A stretch of 64,000 nt of DNA, taken from positions 62,001-126,000 of IMG/VR virus record IMGVR_UViG_3300031857_000010; one strand, given 5' to 3'. The notes beneath the pieces are model-generated. The model saw only the letters and a list, made by a program, of their open reading frames with translations. It had not been told where the DNA came from and made no database searches. This document shows positions 18,401 through 25,941 of the stretch, piece after piece; within the stretch, counting starts at the first letter, position 1; each line of letters opens with the position of its first letter. The translations under genes and the position numbers were made by a program. This stretch comes from a virus.

Positions 18401-21400
18401 CTATAATATTTAGATGCTCTGTTGTGTTTTCCATTTATAATAGTATTAAAATCATAGGCTGATACTCCGTATGCTATATTGTGTTGACCATTTAAAATTA
18501 AACTATATGAAGTACTTGCTGTATTTCCAGAACCATTTACTATTGATGAAAAATTACCATTTATTATAAAGTTATTTCTACCATTATCGATAGTTGAATA
18601 ATCAGTTTTAATTGTGTTGCCAGTTCCATTAAAAATACTTGACTTCGATTTGCTATTTCCAATATAATTATATTCGCCATTAATTATAGTAGTATAGAAA
18701 CCATTTACGGCTGTATTAAATTTACCAGTTCCAAAGAAATTAAATCTACCAAAATTTGAAAAATTATTTTGTCCATTTCCTATAAACGAAAATCCAAAAT
18801 TTACATTAGATGTAAATGCCGTATTATTTTGTCCGTTTGTTATAACATTGAAAGCTCCTTTTGTTGTATTTCCAGAACCATTAAGTATTGTACTAAATGA
18901 AGAATTATTATCATAAGAATTTACATAGTTGTAAGCCCCATTACCTATAAAAGAATAAGCAAAATTTGTTAAATCTTTTGTGGAATTGTTTTTTCCATTT
19001 ACTATTGTTGAAAAACCTCCTTTGGCAGTATTTCCACTTCCATTTCCAATGAATTGATATCCTCTGGTCAGATAGGAACTTGCAAATGTTGAATTTTTAT
19101 ATCCTCCACCAATAATAAAAAATTTAGTTTTTCCTGAATTGTATTTACCGTTTACAATTGTGGCATATTGTGTAATCGCAGTATTTGAATTACCATTTAA
19201 AATTGATGTATAAGAATTATCTACGTAATTGTTATATCCATTTCCTATAAAAGAATGTTTTCCAGATGCTTTATTATCTCTTCCATTAACAATGGTTGGA
19301 AATAAAAATTGCGTAGCAGTATTTCCTGAGCCATTTATTATTGAAGAATATTTAGAATTAGCGTTGTTATATATTCCTTGATTAATTATAGAAAGTTCTC
19401 CATCTGCTACATTGTATTGTCCATTGATAATTGAAGCTCTGAATCCATCAGCAAGATTTGCTCTACCATTAATTATTATTGATGTAACTGTTTTTGCAGA
19501 ATTCTCAATTCCGTTTCCTATGAAAGATCTTAAACCGCTTGCTGTGTTTCCAGATCCATTAATTATCGTTGACCAATTACTAGATCCTGTATTTTTTATA
19601 CCTGAACCTATAAATGAATATTTCGAACCACTTTCAATTAAATTCTGATATCCACCTATGATAGTAGAATATTGTGATAATCCAGAGTTTGATTTTCCTG
19701 CTACAAGTGCAAAATTAGAAGAAGCTTGATTGTCTCCTTTTTGTAATTGTACAGCCATGGTTGCAGCAGCATATGTGCTAGTGCTTGTTCTTCCGCTTTC
19801 CCACAATGTGTGTCTAATACCAAAAGTATCATTAAGTGTAAGTCCTGTTACAATTTCTATTGCAGTTCCAGCTGAGATGTTAGGTGCTGTTTGACCAGTA
19901 ACATTTATTGTAATATAATTATTGTTAAGTGATCTTATTACTTGAACATTGGTACCGGCAGAAATTGTTCTTAAATATACTACCCCTAAGTTTTGATTAC
20001 TGTAAATATTTCCATCAGGAGATCCGGCATTACCTAGATTGTTAAAAGTCAGTCCGTATCCACCGGGTATTGTTATACCTGTTTTAAATACATATCCATT
20101 ATTGTCAATGGTTAAAAATTGAAAAGGTGTAGGTGGACCTTGGTATATATTTGTAATTCTTAAATATGGTACTGCAGTTGTATCTGCTGTTAATGCAATA
20201 GAAATGTTTTTGCCTCCGGTGATAGTAGATCCTGATTTAAATATACTATTGTTTAAACCATTTATTATTGTAGAATAATAAGTATTTCCAGTTGGAATGT
20301 AATTATTCTTACCATTAATAATTGAATTATATCTTGTTTCTAGATTTTTATCATTTGAATAAATTCTGTTGTTTGATCCATTAAAAATTGAATTGAAATA
20401 ACTATTTTTATTACAATTCAAAACTAAAGAACAATTAATACTTGATCCACTTATTAAATTATATACACCATTTTGTATTATTGAATAGAAACTTCCATAT
20501 ATTTTATTTTTATGACCGTTGCCAATTAAAGAATTTACACCTATATTTAAATTATTTGTTCCATTTAATATTGTTGTGAAACTACTAGTTGCAGTATTTT
20601 GAATACCATTTAAAATTGTTGAATTTACATTTGTTGTTAAAAGAAAATTTATACTAGGTGGATATACTAACTCATCTAAAGTTGGAGAAAAACTAAATAT
20701 TTGATTATACAAACCATTTAATATGGATGAATATCTTAATGTTTTATCATGATAAACTTTATCACCAATTTGATTGTAAATACCACTTCCTATTAATGAT
20801 TGCTTAGATTTTACAAAATTATATCTACCGTTTATAACGTTTGAATAACTTGAATAACCAGAATTAAATTTACCTGCTAAAATATTAGAGTGTTCTGGCA
20901 AACCAATACCACTGTATAGATATACTCTGCTTAATTTATTTTTATATCCATTAATTATATCAGCATAGTTAAATATACCTATATAATTCTGATTACCATT
21001 TTTTATTGAAGAATAATAAATTACATAACCTCTATTTTGTTTTCCGTTATCTATGGATGAATAATTAGAATACTTTACATAATTTTCTTTACCATTTAAA
21101 ATTGAAAAGAAATTTGTAGTAAGGGCAGAATTACTAGAACCATTTTTAATTGAGCTTTTTGAAGAATTTTTTATATAATTATCTGTACCCTGAATAATGG
21201 TATTAAAATAACCATCATCAATTGTATTGCCGCTACCATTAATTATTGTACCATAATCACTAGACGCACTTAAAGAATTATAAGCTCCATTTAATATTGA
21301 ACCAAATCTGGTGTTATTTTTTCCATATAAACCATTTCCTATAAAAGAATATGGTTTTGTTGAAATATTATTATAACCATTTGTTATAATTGAAAATCTT

Positions 21401-22485
21401 TCATTGGCTAAATTATTTGATCCATTAACAACAGTTGTGTATGCACTTAAGCCTGAATTAGAAAAACCATTACCTATTAAAGAAAAACCTCCATAAGATC
21501 TATTTCCAGAACCTCCAATTATAGAGGCAAAATTACTATAAGAATAATTTGAATTACCTCCAACTACTAAAGAAGAATTTCCGTTTGTATAGTTATTAAC
21601 TCCACCGCCTATAAAACTGGTAAATCCGGAAGATAAATTAGAATAACCACCAACAACTGTTGAATAGTATCCATATACACTATTTCCAGTTCCGTTTAAT
21701 ATAGAGGAAAATCTAGAGTTATTCGATATAAAATTTAAAGAACCATTTCCTATAAAAGAATATTGTGAAGTATATCCTGAATTATATGTTCCATTACCTA
21801 TAAAAGAATAAGTAGAAGATGATAGAAAGTTTTTTCTACCGCCTAAAATGTTGCCAAATTTGCTATAATTTGTATTTCCACTACCTGCCACTAAAGCCCA
21901 ATCTGCATCAGTAATATGATTGCCTCGTTGGAGTTGTACAGGCATAAAATAACTAGAATAACCACCTGTATTTGTTCTACCAGTTTCCCAAAGAGTATGT
22001 CTTATGGTTACTATGTTTGATCCACTTATTATCTCAATAGCTGTACCAGCAGATAAATTTGTATAAAAAACTGTGGTATTGGCACTAGTTGTAAGATTGC
22101 CAAAACAATCAAGAGTTACAATATCATTACAATTTCCACTTAAAGATGATACTTGAATAGTAGATGCAGTTAATCCGCTTACTGAAATATTTGGTTGTAA
22201 ATAATATGTTATTACATTTCCGGTTGAGATACCTAAATTTGTTCCTGCCGAAAAACTTCTAAAATAATATGTGACACCAGTTCTTCCCGCAAAAACAGGA
22301 AAACCATTACCTAGTGTTGAAATACTTACTGTTCCGGTCTTTCCTCCAGTACTTGCACTAAATTCATCCAAATAATATCTTAAAGAACGTAAATTTACAA
22401 CATCCTTATCGTGTAATGGATCTGCTGCATTTACACCTCTTCTTCCAAAAAAATTTACACCTTCTGGTCCTAAAAGTTCAACCAT
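15457..22485 (-). CDS. Giant repetitive fibre/adhesin protein, 2342 aa
   Basis: A very long protein built of roughly 100 degenerate repeats of about 15-16 residues with the core [ST]-x-[IV]-x-N/G-G-x-x-N-x-[AI] (for example YSTIINGSGNTA, SFIGNGIENSA). This resembles the head repeats of YadA-type trimeric adhesins, so a trimeric beta-roll or beta-solenoid shaft is likely. Two repeat blocks are each preceded by a matching cap module (SAGTAIEI...RHTLWE-GRT...VQLQ+G). Near the C-terminus is a collagen-like run of GTSGSSG units, then a non-repetitive domain of about 160 residues with several cysteines that could form the receptor-binding tip. The N-terminus (MVELLGPEGVNFFGRRGVN) probably attaches to the virion. 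No enzymatic motif is visible. Confidence 0.85.
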   Translation of the reverse strand: MVELLGPEGVNFFGRRGVNAADPLHDKDVVNLRSLRYYLDEFSASTGGKTGTVSISTLGNGFPVFAGRTGVTYYFRSFSAGTNLGISTGNVITYYLQPNISVSGLTASTIQVSSLSGNCNDIVTLDCFGNLTTSANTTVFYTNLSAGTAIEIISGSNIVTIRHTLWETGRTNTGGYSSYFMPVQLQRGNHITDADWALVAGSGNTNYSKFGNILGGRKNFLSSSTYSFIGNGTYNSGYTSQYSFIGNGSLNFISNNSRFSSILNGTGNSVYGYYSTVVGGYSNLSSGFTSFIGGGVNNYTNGNSSLVVGGNSNYSYSNFASIIGGSGNRSYGGFSLIGNGFSNSGLSAYTTVVNGSNNLANERFSIITNGYNNISTKPYSFIGNGLYGKNNTRFGSILNGAYNSLSASSDYGTIINGSGNTIDDGYFNTIIQGTDNYIKNSSKSSIKNGSSNSALTTNFFSILNGKENYVKYSNYSSIDNGKQNRGYVIYYSSIKNGNQNYIGIFNYADIINGYKNKLSRVYLYSGIGLPEHSNILAGKFNSGYSSYSNVINGRYNFVKSKQSLIGSGIYNQIGDKVYHDKTLRYSSILNGLYNQIFSFSPTLDELVYPPSINFLLTTNVNSTILNGIQNTATSSFTTILNGTNNLNIGVNSLIGNGHKNKIYGSFYSIIQNGVYNLISGSSINCSLVLNCNKNSYFNSIFNGSNNRIYSNDKNLETRYNSIINGKNNYIPTGNTYYSTIINGLNNSIFKSGSTITGGKNISIALTADTTAVPYLRITNIYQGPPTPFQFLTIDNNGYVFKTGITIPGGYGLTFNNLGNAGSPDGNIYSNQNLGVVYLRTISAGTNVQVIRSLNNNYITINVTGQTAPNISAGTAIEIVTGLTLNDTFGIRHTLWESGRTSTSTYAAATMAVQLQKGDNQASSNFALVAGKSNSGLSQYSTIIGGYQNLIESGSKYSFIGSGIKNTGSSNWSTIINGSGNTASGLRSFIGNGIENSAKTVTSIIINGRANLADGFRASIINGQYNVADGELSIINQGIYNNANSKYSSIINGSGNTATQFLFPTIVNGRDNKASGKHSFIGNGYNNYVDNSYTSILNGNSNTAITQYATIVNGKYNSGKTKFFIIGGGYKNSTFASSYLTRGYQFIGNGSGNTAKGGFSTIVNGKNNSTKDLTNFAYSFIGNGAYNYVNSYDNNSSFSTILNGSGNTTKGAFNVITNGQNNTAFTSNVNFGFSFIGNGQNNFSNFGRFNFFGTGKFNTAVNGFYTTIINGEYNYIGNSKSKSSIFNGTGNTIKTDYSTIDNGRNNFIINGNFSSIVNGSGNTASTSYSLILNGQHNIAYGVSAYDFNTIINGKHNRASKYYSLIGSGRFNTANSRFSTVINGSGNTVHYGRKYHLIGNGRGNFISAGPSVSTILNGYDNFIRPNNAGFSSENSIIGGSGNTVGTRSGLPPNVYSLGHTILGGRNNQIADYRHSTILNGINNLITLNNGGYNLIGGGKQNTIYHARLTNSLGFNTVLAGWLNRVGFSSPTPSGTRYDTKFSQVLNGYINTARTQFTTIINGRVNLVGKDRGVIDSTYSAIFSGSANTVYGSTSIIGNGKSNLISGSTSAILNGLTNDIYSNYSAIVNGKINRVIKNNAFNSTYSGIFNGSGNTVFGDLSFIGNGTSNLISGSTSAILNGFTNDVYSNYSSVINGKINRVIKNNAFNSTYSGIFNGSGNTVYGSQSFIGNGRSNLISGATSLIGNGQDNEIFSSYSTIINGSGNTTHRLTTQSSIIGGISNYISGQNTTNIFALIGQGFLNRIIPTRGAGYSFPFSIYQPEFATILNGTGNTNKTKFSTILNGKDNYIESRGGNGNMPKTGYTTIVNGVANTAITKHVFIGTGVENYAGIFANQGNQGYNVIVNGVQNKVVRKWGSILNGFKNSATTFYSTVINGEYNLANGIKTFIAQGSGNTAGFNTYATIINGKNNTASGIGSFIGNGSGNTAINTYSSTINGISNKATGIGSFIGNGLSNTTLGQYSAVVNGQENITNAIRSAILNGSGNTVSAGSTNSSIVGGSANIINSNVTNAVILGSTGLSLSNPSSSSTGNDNNHTYVDYLRIRNTPNGGTKFLTIDANGYVYSSTSGGGGGTSGSSGSSGAAGTSGSSGSSGSRGTSGSSGSSGSSGTSGTSGTDKGLIAANSGYINNPNANRYYVGNSIDGGWNAVPWDLQAGINAPATLTDNSDFNCGVPLPRDIGTSYKIKVCGMAYSRGAVGVSRNLTVQLSYLLCSDFAIDARSTKAIADNEATPVGFNSTSGHACFSVSANAPVDLLACETFLYVGFQVDNTLGNTLEFSYTISYEPA
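15970..16112 (-). repeat. Collagen-like GTSGSSG repeat stretch in the giant fibre
   Basis: About 48 codons encode Gly-Ser/Thr triplets (GTSGSSGSSG units) between the solenoid and the C-terminal domain. Such Gly-rich triplets in phage fibres form flexible or triple-helical linkers. Confidence 0.8.
16270..19720 (-). repeat. Second block of about 16-residue fibre repeats
   Basis: The C-terminal solenoid block of the 2342-aa protein. It has the same NGxxN core at about 15-16-residue spacing and contains the nearly exact 198-bp tandem units around 17.3-17.8 kb. Confidence 0.8.
17271..17768 (-). repeat. 198-bp tandem repeat, about 2.5 copies
   Basis: Copies start at offsets of exactly 198 bp (for example the AGTAGA/AGTTGA landmark at 17761, 17563 and 17365), encoding a 66-residue unit that contains NRVIKNNAFNSTYSGIFNG. 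The units are far more alike than the other repeats of the fibre, so this duplication is recent. Confidence 0.85.
20210..21900 (-). repeat. First block of about 16-residue fibre repeats
   Basis: The N-terminal solenoid block of the 2342-aa protein, with cores such as SFIGNGTYNSG and SILNGTGNSV repeated at about 15-16-residue spacing. It is separated from the second block by a cap-like insertion at about 19.7-20.2 kb. Confidence 0.8.
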
Positions 22486-22509
22486 TTTAATTAAATACTA
22501 TATCTCAAG

Positions 22510-22517
22510 ATAAATAG
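22510..22517 (-). promoter_or_regulatory. CTATTTAT element upstream of the giant fibre gene
   Basis: The minus strand reads ACTATTTATCTTGAG about 25 bases before the start codon. It shares the CTATTTAYTT core with sites before other virion genes. Confidence 0.4.
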
Positions 22518-22556
22518 TATTTAAAATAAAACGAACTTAAAAATAATCAATAAAAA

Positions 22557-24098
22557 TTATTTGAAAAATATAAGAACAATACCATAATTACCATCAAAAT
22601 CTTTAAATTTATTTAATACAGGATAAGTTGTTCCGTTTTTGGCCATTCCTGTGTTTGTATCAACATCAACGAAATTCCCAGTTATTTGTTCTGAGGTTCT
22701 GACACGTAATTTTCCTAATAAACCAACAACATCCCACTCTTTTCTCTTGTCTCTTGGAATGTAATTTATTGAATGATTATAATTCGGATTGAAAATTTCT
22801 TGCTCTCTTTCTTTCACAAAAATTCCATTTTTCTTATCTAAACCATCTATAATAATTTTATTTGTATTTTCTGGGCAAGGAATATTTTCATAACAAATTT
22901 CATTTTCATCATAAAAAACAGTTTTTGTTTCGCCGTTTATTTCAAAATTATATTCATAATACTTTTCTATAAGTACATTACCCCATTCATCTTTCAAATG
23001 CATTTCATTCCAATAATCTTGATTAGAATCTCCTATGAATGCAGTAGTTGTAGAAATAATACCTATGGTATTTAAATTGTCAGATATTTTTATTTTTCCA
23101 TTAGATAAACCAACAAAATACCCAACTCTTTTTTCATCATTTTGATTTCCATCTTCCCATTCAAAAAATTCTCCGTAGTCAGCACCTGATTGGTTAAAAC
23201 TTCCCGGGCCTATTAAATTTATACTTGATGGAGATGTTCCAAATTCAATTCTTATCCTTCTTGTTGCACTAGTTCCCATTATCATGGAGTAACTATTAAC
23301 AGGTCTTAGGGGAGTTGAAGAATTTGAACCTCTTCCAAACATGTGAATATCATTTTTAGGTGTCGAAGAATTATATAAATTCGTCAAAAAAATACCATGA
23401 AATGTTGATGCTCCTCCTCTATAAATCCTATTATCTCCACCAACCACTGAATTATAATTAGAGAAACTTGCTGTAGCAGTACCTCCGGGTAAAGTATTTA
23501 CAACTACATTATTTATACCTATAACAAGATTATCTCTTACAGTACTACTTCCAGAAACTACGTTTCCATCTCCGACTATAAAGTTTCTTGATGGATTGCT
23601 TGCAGATTTTTTTATTTTATTATTAGCTCCAAAAACTAAATTACTTGTTCCGTATATTGTATTGCCATTTCCATTAGCAATGTTATAGTTTCCTCCGTAT
23701 ATTTTATTTGTTTTTCCGTTTATTACTGTACTATACTTACTTAATGTTGTTATTCCTATTTGATTAGCTGAACCATTTAAAATAGAACTGTAAGTAGAAG
23801 AAGCATTTCTTATTTGATTGTTTACTCCATTTCCTATTAAATTAAATGAGGCTCTTGTATAATTTGTTTTACCACCTATTAAACAACTATAATCTCCTGT
23901 AACAGCAGAATTATTTACACCTACAACTAAACCATAATTGCCAAAGGCAAAATTATAATTACTACCACCTATTCTACTAAAAATAGAATAATTTATAGTA
24001 TCAGAAGACCAAACACCAGTAGTGGAGTTAACAAAACTATTAACTTTTATTCTTCCTTGATCTAGGGTATCTGTGGATAATATTAATTCGTATGGCAT
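22557..24098 (-). CDS. Fibre/tailspike with YadA-head-like repeats and Peptidase_G2-type autocleavage domain
   Basis: A 513-residue protein. Residues ~40-260 carry the same NGxxN-type repeats as the giant fibre (SSILNGSANQIG, STVINGKTNKIYGG). From about residue 300 it has a different domain: GADYGEFFEWEDGN, KRVGYFVGL, ...IGIISTTTAFIGDS, HLKDEWGNVL. This matches the Peptidase_G2 / IMC domain, an intramolecular chaperone at the C-terminus of phage tailspikes and fibres that guides trimer folding and then cuts itself off. The mature fibre would thus lack the last ~210 residues. It is a shorter paralogue of the downstream 2342-aa protein. Confidence 0.85.
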   Translation of the reverse strand: MPYELILSTDTLDQGRIKVNSFVNSTTGVWSSDTINYSIFSRIGGSNYNFAFGNYGLVVGVNNSAVTGDYSCLIGGKTNYTRASFNLIGNGVNNQIRNASSTYSSILNGSANQIGITTLSKYSTVINGKTNKIYGGNYNIANGNGNTIYGTSNLVFGANNKIKKSASNPSRNFIVGDGNVVSGSSTVRDNLVIGINNVVVNTLPGGTATASFSNYNSVVGGDNRIYRGGASTFHGIFLTNLYNSSTPKNDIHMFGRGSNSSTPLRPVNSYSMIMGTSATRRIRIEFGTSPSSINLIGPGSFNQSGADYGEFFEWEDGNQNDEKRVGYFVGLSNGKIKISDNLNTIGIISTTTAFIGDSNQDYWNEMHLKDEWGNVLIEKYYEYNFEINGETKTVFYDENEICYENIPCPENTNKIIIDGLDKKNGIFVKEREQEIFNPNYNHSINYIPRDKRKEWDVVGLLGKLRVRTSEQITGNFVDVDTNTGMAKNGTTYPVLNKFKDFDGNYGIVLIFFK

Positions 24099-24109
24099 TT
24101 TTTTTTTAA

Positions 24110-24117
24110 ATAAATAG
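24110..24117 (-). promoter_or_regulatory. CTATTTAT element upstream of the Peptidase_G2 fibre gene
   Basis: The minus strand reads AAACTATTTATTTAAA 11 bases before the ATG, with the same core as other virion-gene upstream elements. Confidence 0.4.
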
Positions 24118-24131
24118 TTTACTAAAGTTTT

Positions 24132-25928
24132 TTACAAAAATGTTTCATTAGATAAATTATCAAATGTAAATGTTTGATTTCCCCAAATTATATAAAAAAT
24201 TAAATTTAAACCAAGGTCCGAATCAATAGTTATATAAGTGTCTATAGGTTCGTAAGCAGCATAAGCAGGTGAAGGTTGTGCTACCAATCTATAATAGCCA
24301 CCATTTAAAAATCCAAAATCAAAATATCCATCTGAGCCAGAGGTTCTATTAAATATTTGTCCACTTGAAGTTCCTACATAATCTTCAGTAACAGTTTCAG
24401 CAACAAGAGATGACGATATTCTATCAATTCTTAAATCTAAATTTGTATTATTATATATGTTCGTCAAAGTCAAAGTCACATCTGGCATAGCTTGAGTTAC
24501 AGTGCTAAATGAAAATGATGAATCAGTAATACCTGTATTTGGACTACCATCAACTACATAAAGTCCAAGATTCGACCAATTTGTTGCACTATAAACAGCA
24601 TTAACCCAATCTTGAGTATATAGTGTTCCAGTATAATCGATTGTCACAGTATTTATACCATCAGTAGCAGCTGAAATTGTATTAGGTAGCATAGTCACAC
24701 CCACATCTGTTGTTGTAAATGTAAATGTTGATGCATCTGGAGTGCTTCCCCCGATGGTCATACCAGAAATTTGATAAGAACCATTAAAAGTATTGCTAAC
24801 ATAATTTCTCCACGTATATCCAGAAAAATAATATTGTCCAGAAGATTCAATTCTTGTATAAATTTCGTCAGACCAACTTGTAATACTTTGTTTATTTCCA
24901 AAAATATTTATTATTTCTTTAGTATTTCCTATTCTATAATTAAAGTCATCATTAGCTCTTAGCGGAGTTGAAAAAACTCTCACAAATTCAGCATCTCCAA
25001 CTTGTTTATTAATAGTATAAGTATAAATTTCAGTACCCGAAAAAGGTGTATCTAAAATATCATAATTTACTTGCAATTGATAATAATCACCATCATCAAC
25101 ATTTGAAAAATTGAAGGTCGGGCTTAAGTTGTTTTGAACACCTTGAACTGCTATTAATTGTCTTCCACCAGATACATTTAAATTTGGCTTTTTAGGAGGA
25201 ACAAAATAAGTGAAAAATGCACCATTGATTGTAATTCCTGTAAATGGAGTATCTCCTGTTATTTCAAATGGACCTATATTTGAACTATAAATGGTTGTTG
25301 CACTAGGTTCCATATATAAAAATACAGGAGTATTGTTAAGAGAATCATAATAATATGCATCTCCTAAAGTTAAGTCGTTACTGCTCTCAAAAGTAAAAAC
25401 AGTATCTAATAAAAACTGATCTTTATCATTGAATATAGGTTGAGTATATTGTCCTACATCTTTGTAAAGTGTCGGAAAGCTATATGTATAAGCACTATTA
25501 AAAATTGTTAATGCAGAAACACTTTCAACAACTGACACTAATTTATTTTCGAAGAAACTTTCTATGTCACCAACTTCTTCAGTTTGAGGATTATTATAAT
25601 ATATTGTATACGCTGTAAATGGTAATCTATATAAATCATGAGAAATAGTTGTATTTCCCGTATAATCAATTACAGATGTTGTTGATTCACCTGAAAAAAA
25701 TAAAGTATATATTTTTCCGTTTGTTATATCGTAACTAATTGAATTATAATCTTCTCCATAATAATCTAAAGTAGCTCCCTCTATTTTATAAACAGGATAT
25801 AAATATGTAAAACAACTACCCAAAGAAATCTGATTAAAATAACCTGATGCATTAGATGTTAAGACTTGAGAAGATGTGTCTTGATTACCTGTTGTTTGTG
25901 ATAAATTTGTAAATATTCCTGATGGCAT
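24132..25928 (-). CDS. Hypothetical virion structural protein, 598 aa
   Basis: A Thr/Ser/Tyr/Asn-rich, beta-dominated protein without enzymatic motifs. Near residues 490-580 it has a segment resembling carboxypeptidase regulatory-like or transthyretin-like beta domains (TSGSDGYFDFGFLNGGYYRL). It lies between the baseplate-like 854-aa gene (13-base gap) and the fibre genes on the same strand. A baseplate, fibre-connector or decoration role is likely from context, but the family is not recognised. Confidence 0.65.
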   Translation of the reverse strand: MPSGIFTNLSQTTGNQDTSSQVLTSNASGYFNQISLGSCFTYLYPVYKIEGATLDYYGEDYNSISYDITNGKIYTLFFSGESTTSVIDYTGNTTISHDLYRLPFTAYTIYYNNPQTEEVGDIESFFENKLVSVVESVSALTIFNSAYTYSFPTLYKDVGQYTQPIFNDKDQFLLDTVFTFESSNDLTLGDAYYYDSLNNTPVFLYMEPSATTIYSSNIGPFEITGDTPFTGITINGAFFTYFVPPKKPNLNVSGGRQLIAVQGVQNNLSPTFNFSNVDDGDYYQLQVNYDILDTPFSGTEIYTYTINKQVGDAEFVRVFSTPLRANDDFNYRIGNTKEIINIFGNKQSITSWSDEIYTRIESSGQYYFSGYTWRNYVSNTFNGSYQISGMTIGGSTPDASTFTFTTTDVGVTMLPNTISAATDGINTVTIDYTGTLYTQDWVNAVYSATNWSNLGLYVVDGSPNTGITDSSFSFSTVTQAMPDVTLTLTNIYNNTNLDLRIDRISSSLVAETVTEDYVGTSSGQIFNRTSGSDGYFDFGFLNGGYYRLVAQPSPAYAAYEPIDTYITIDSDLGLNLIFYIIWGNQTFTFDNLSNETFL

Positions 25929-25941
25929 TTATTTATTTTTT

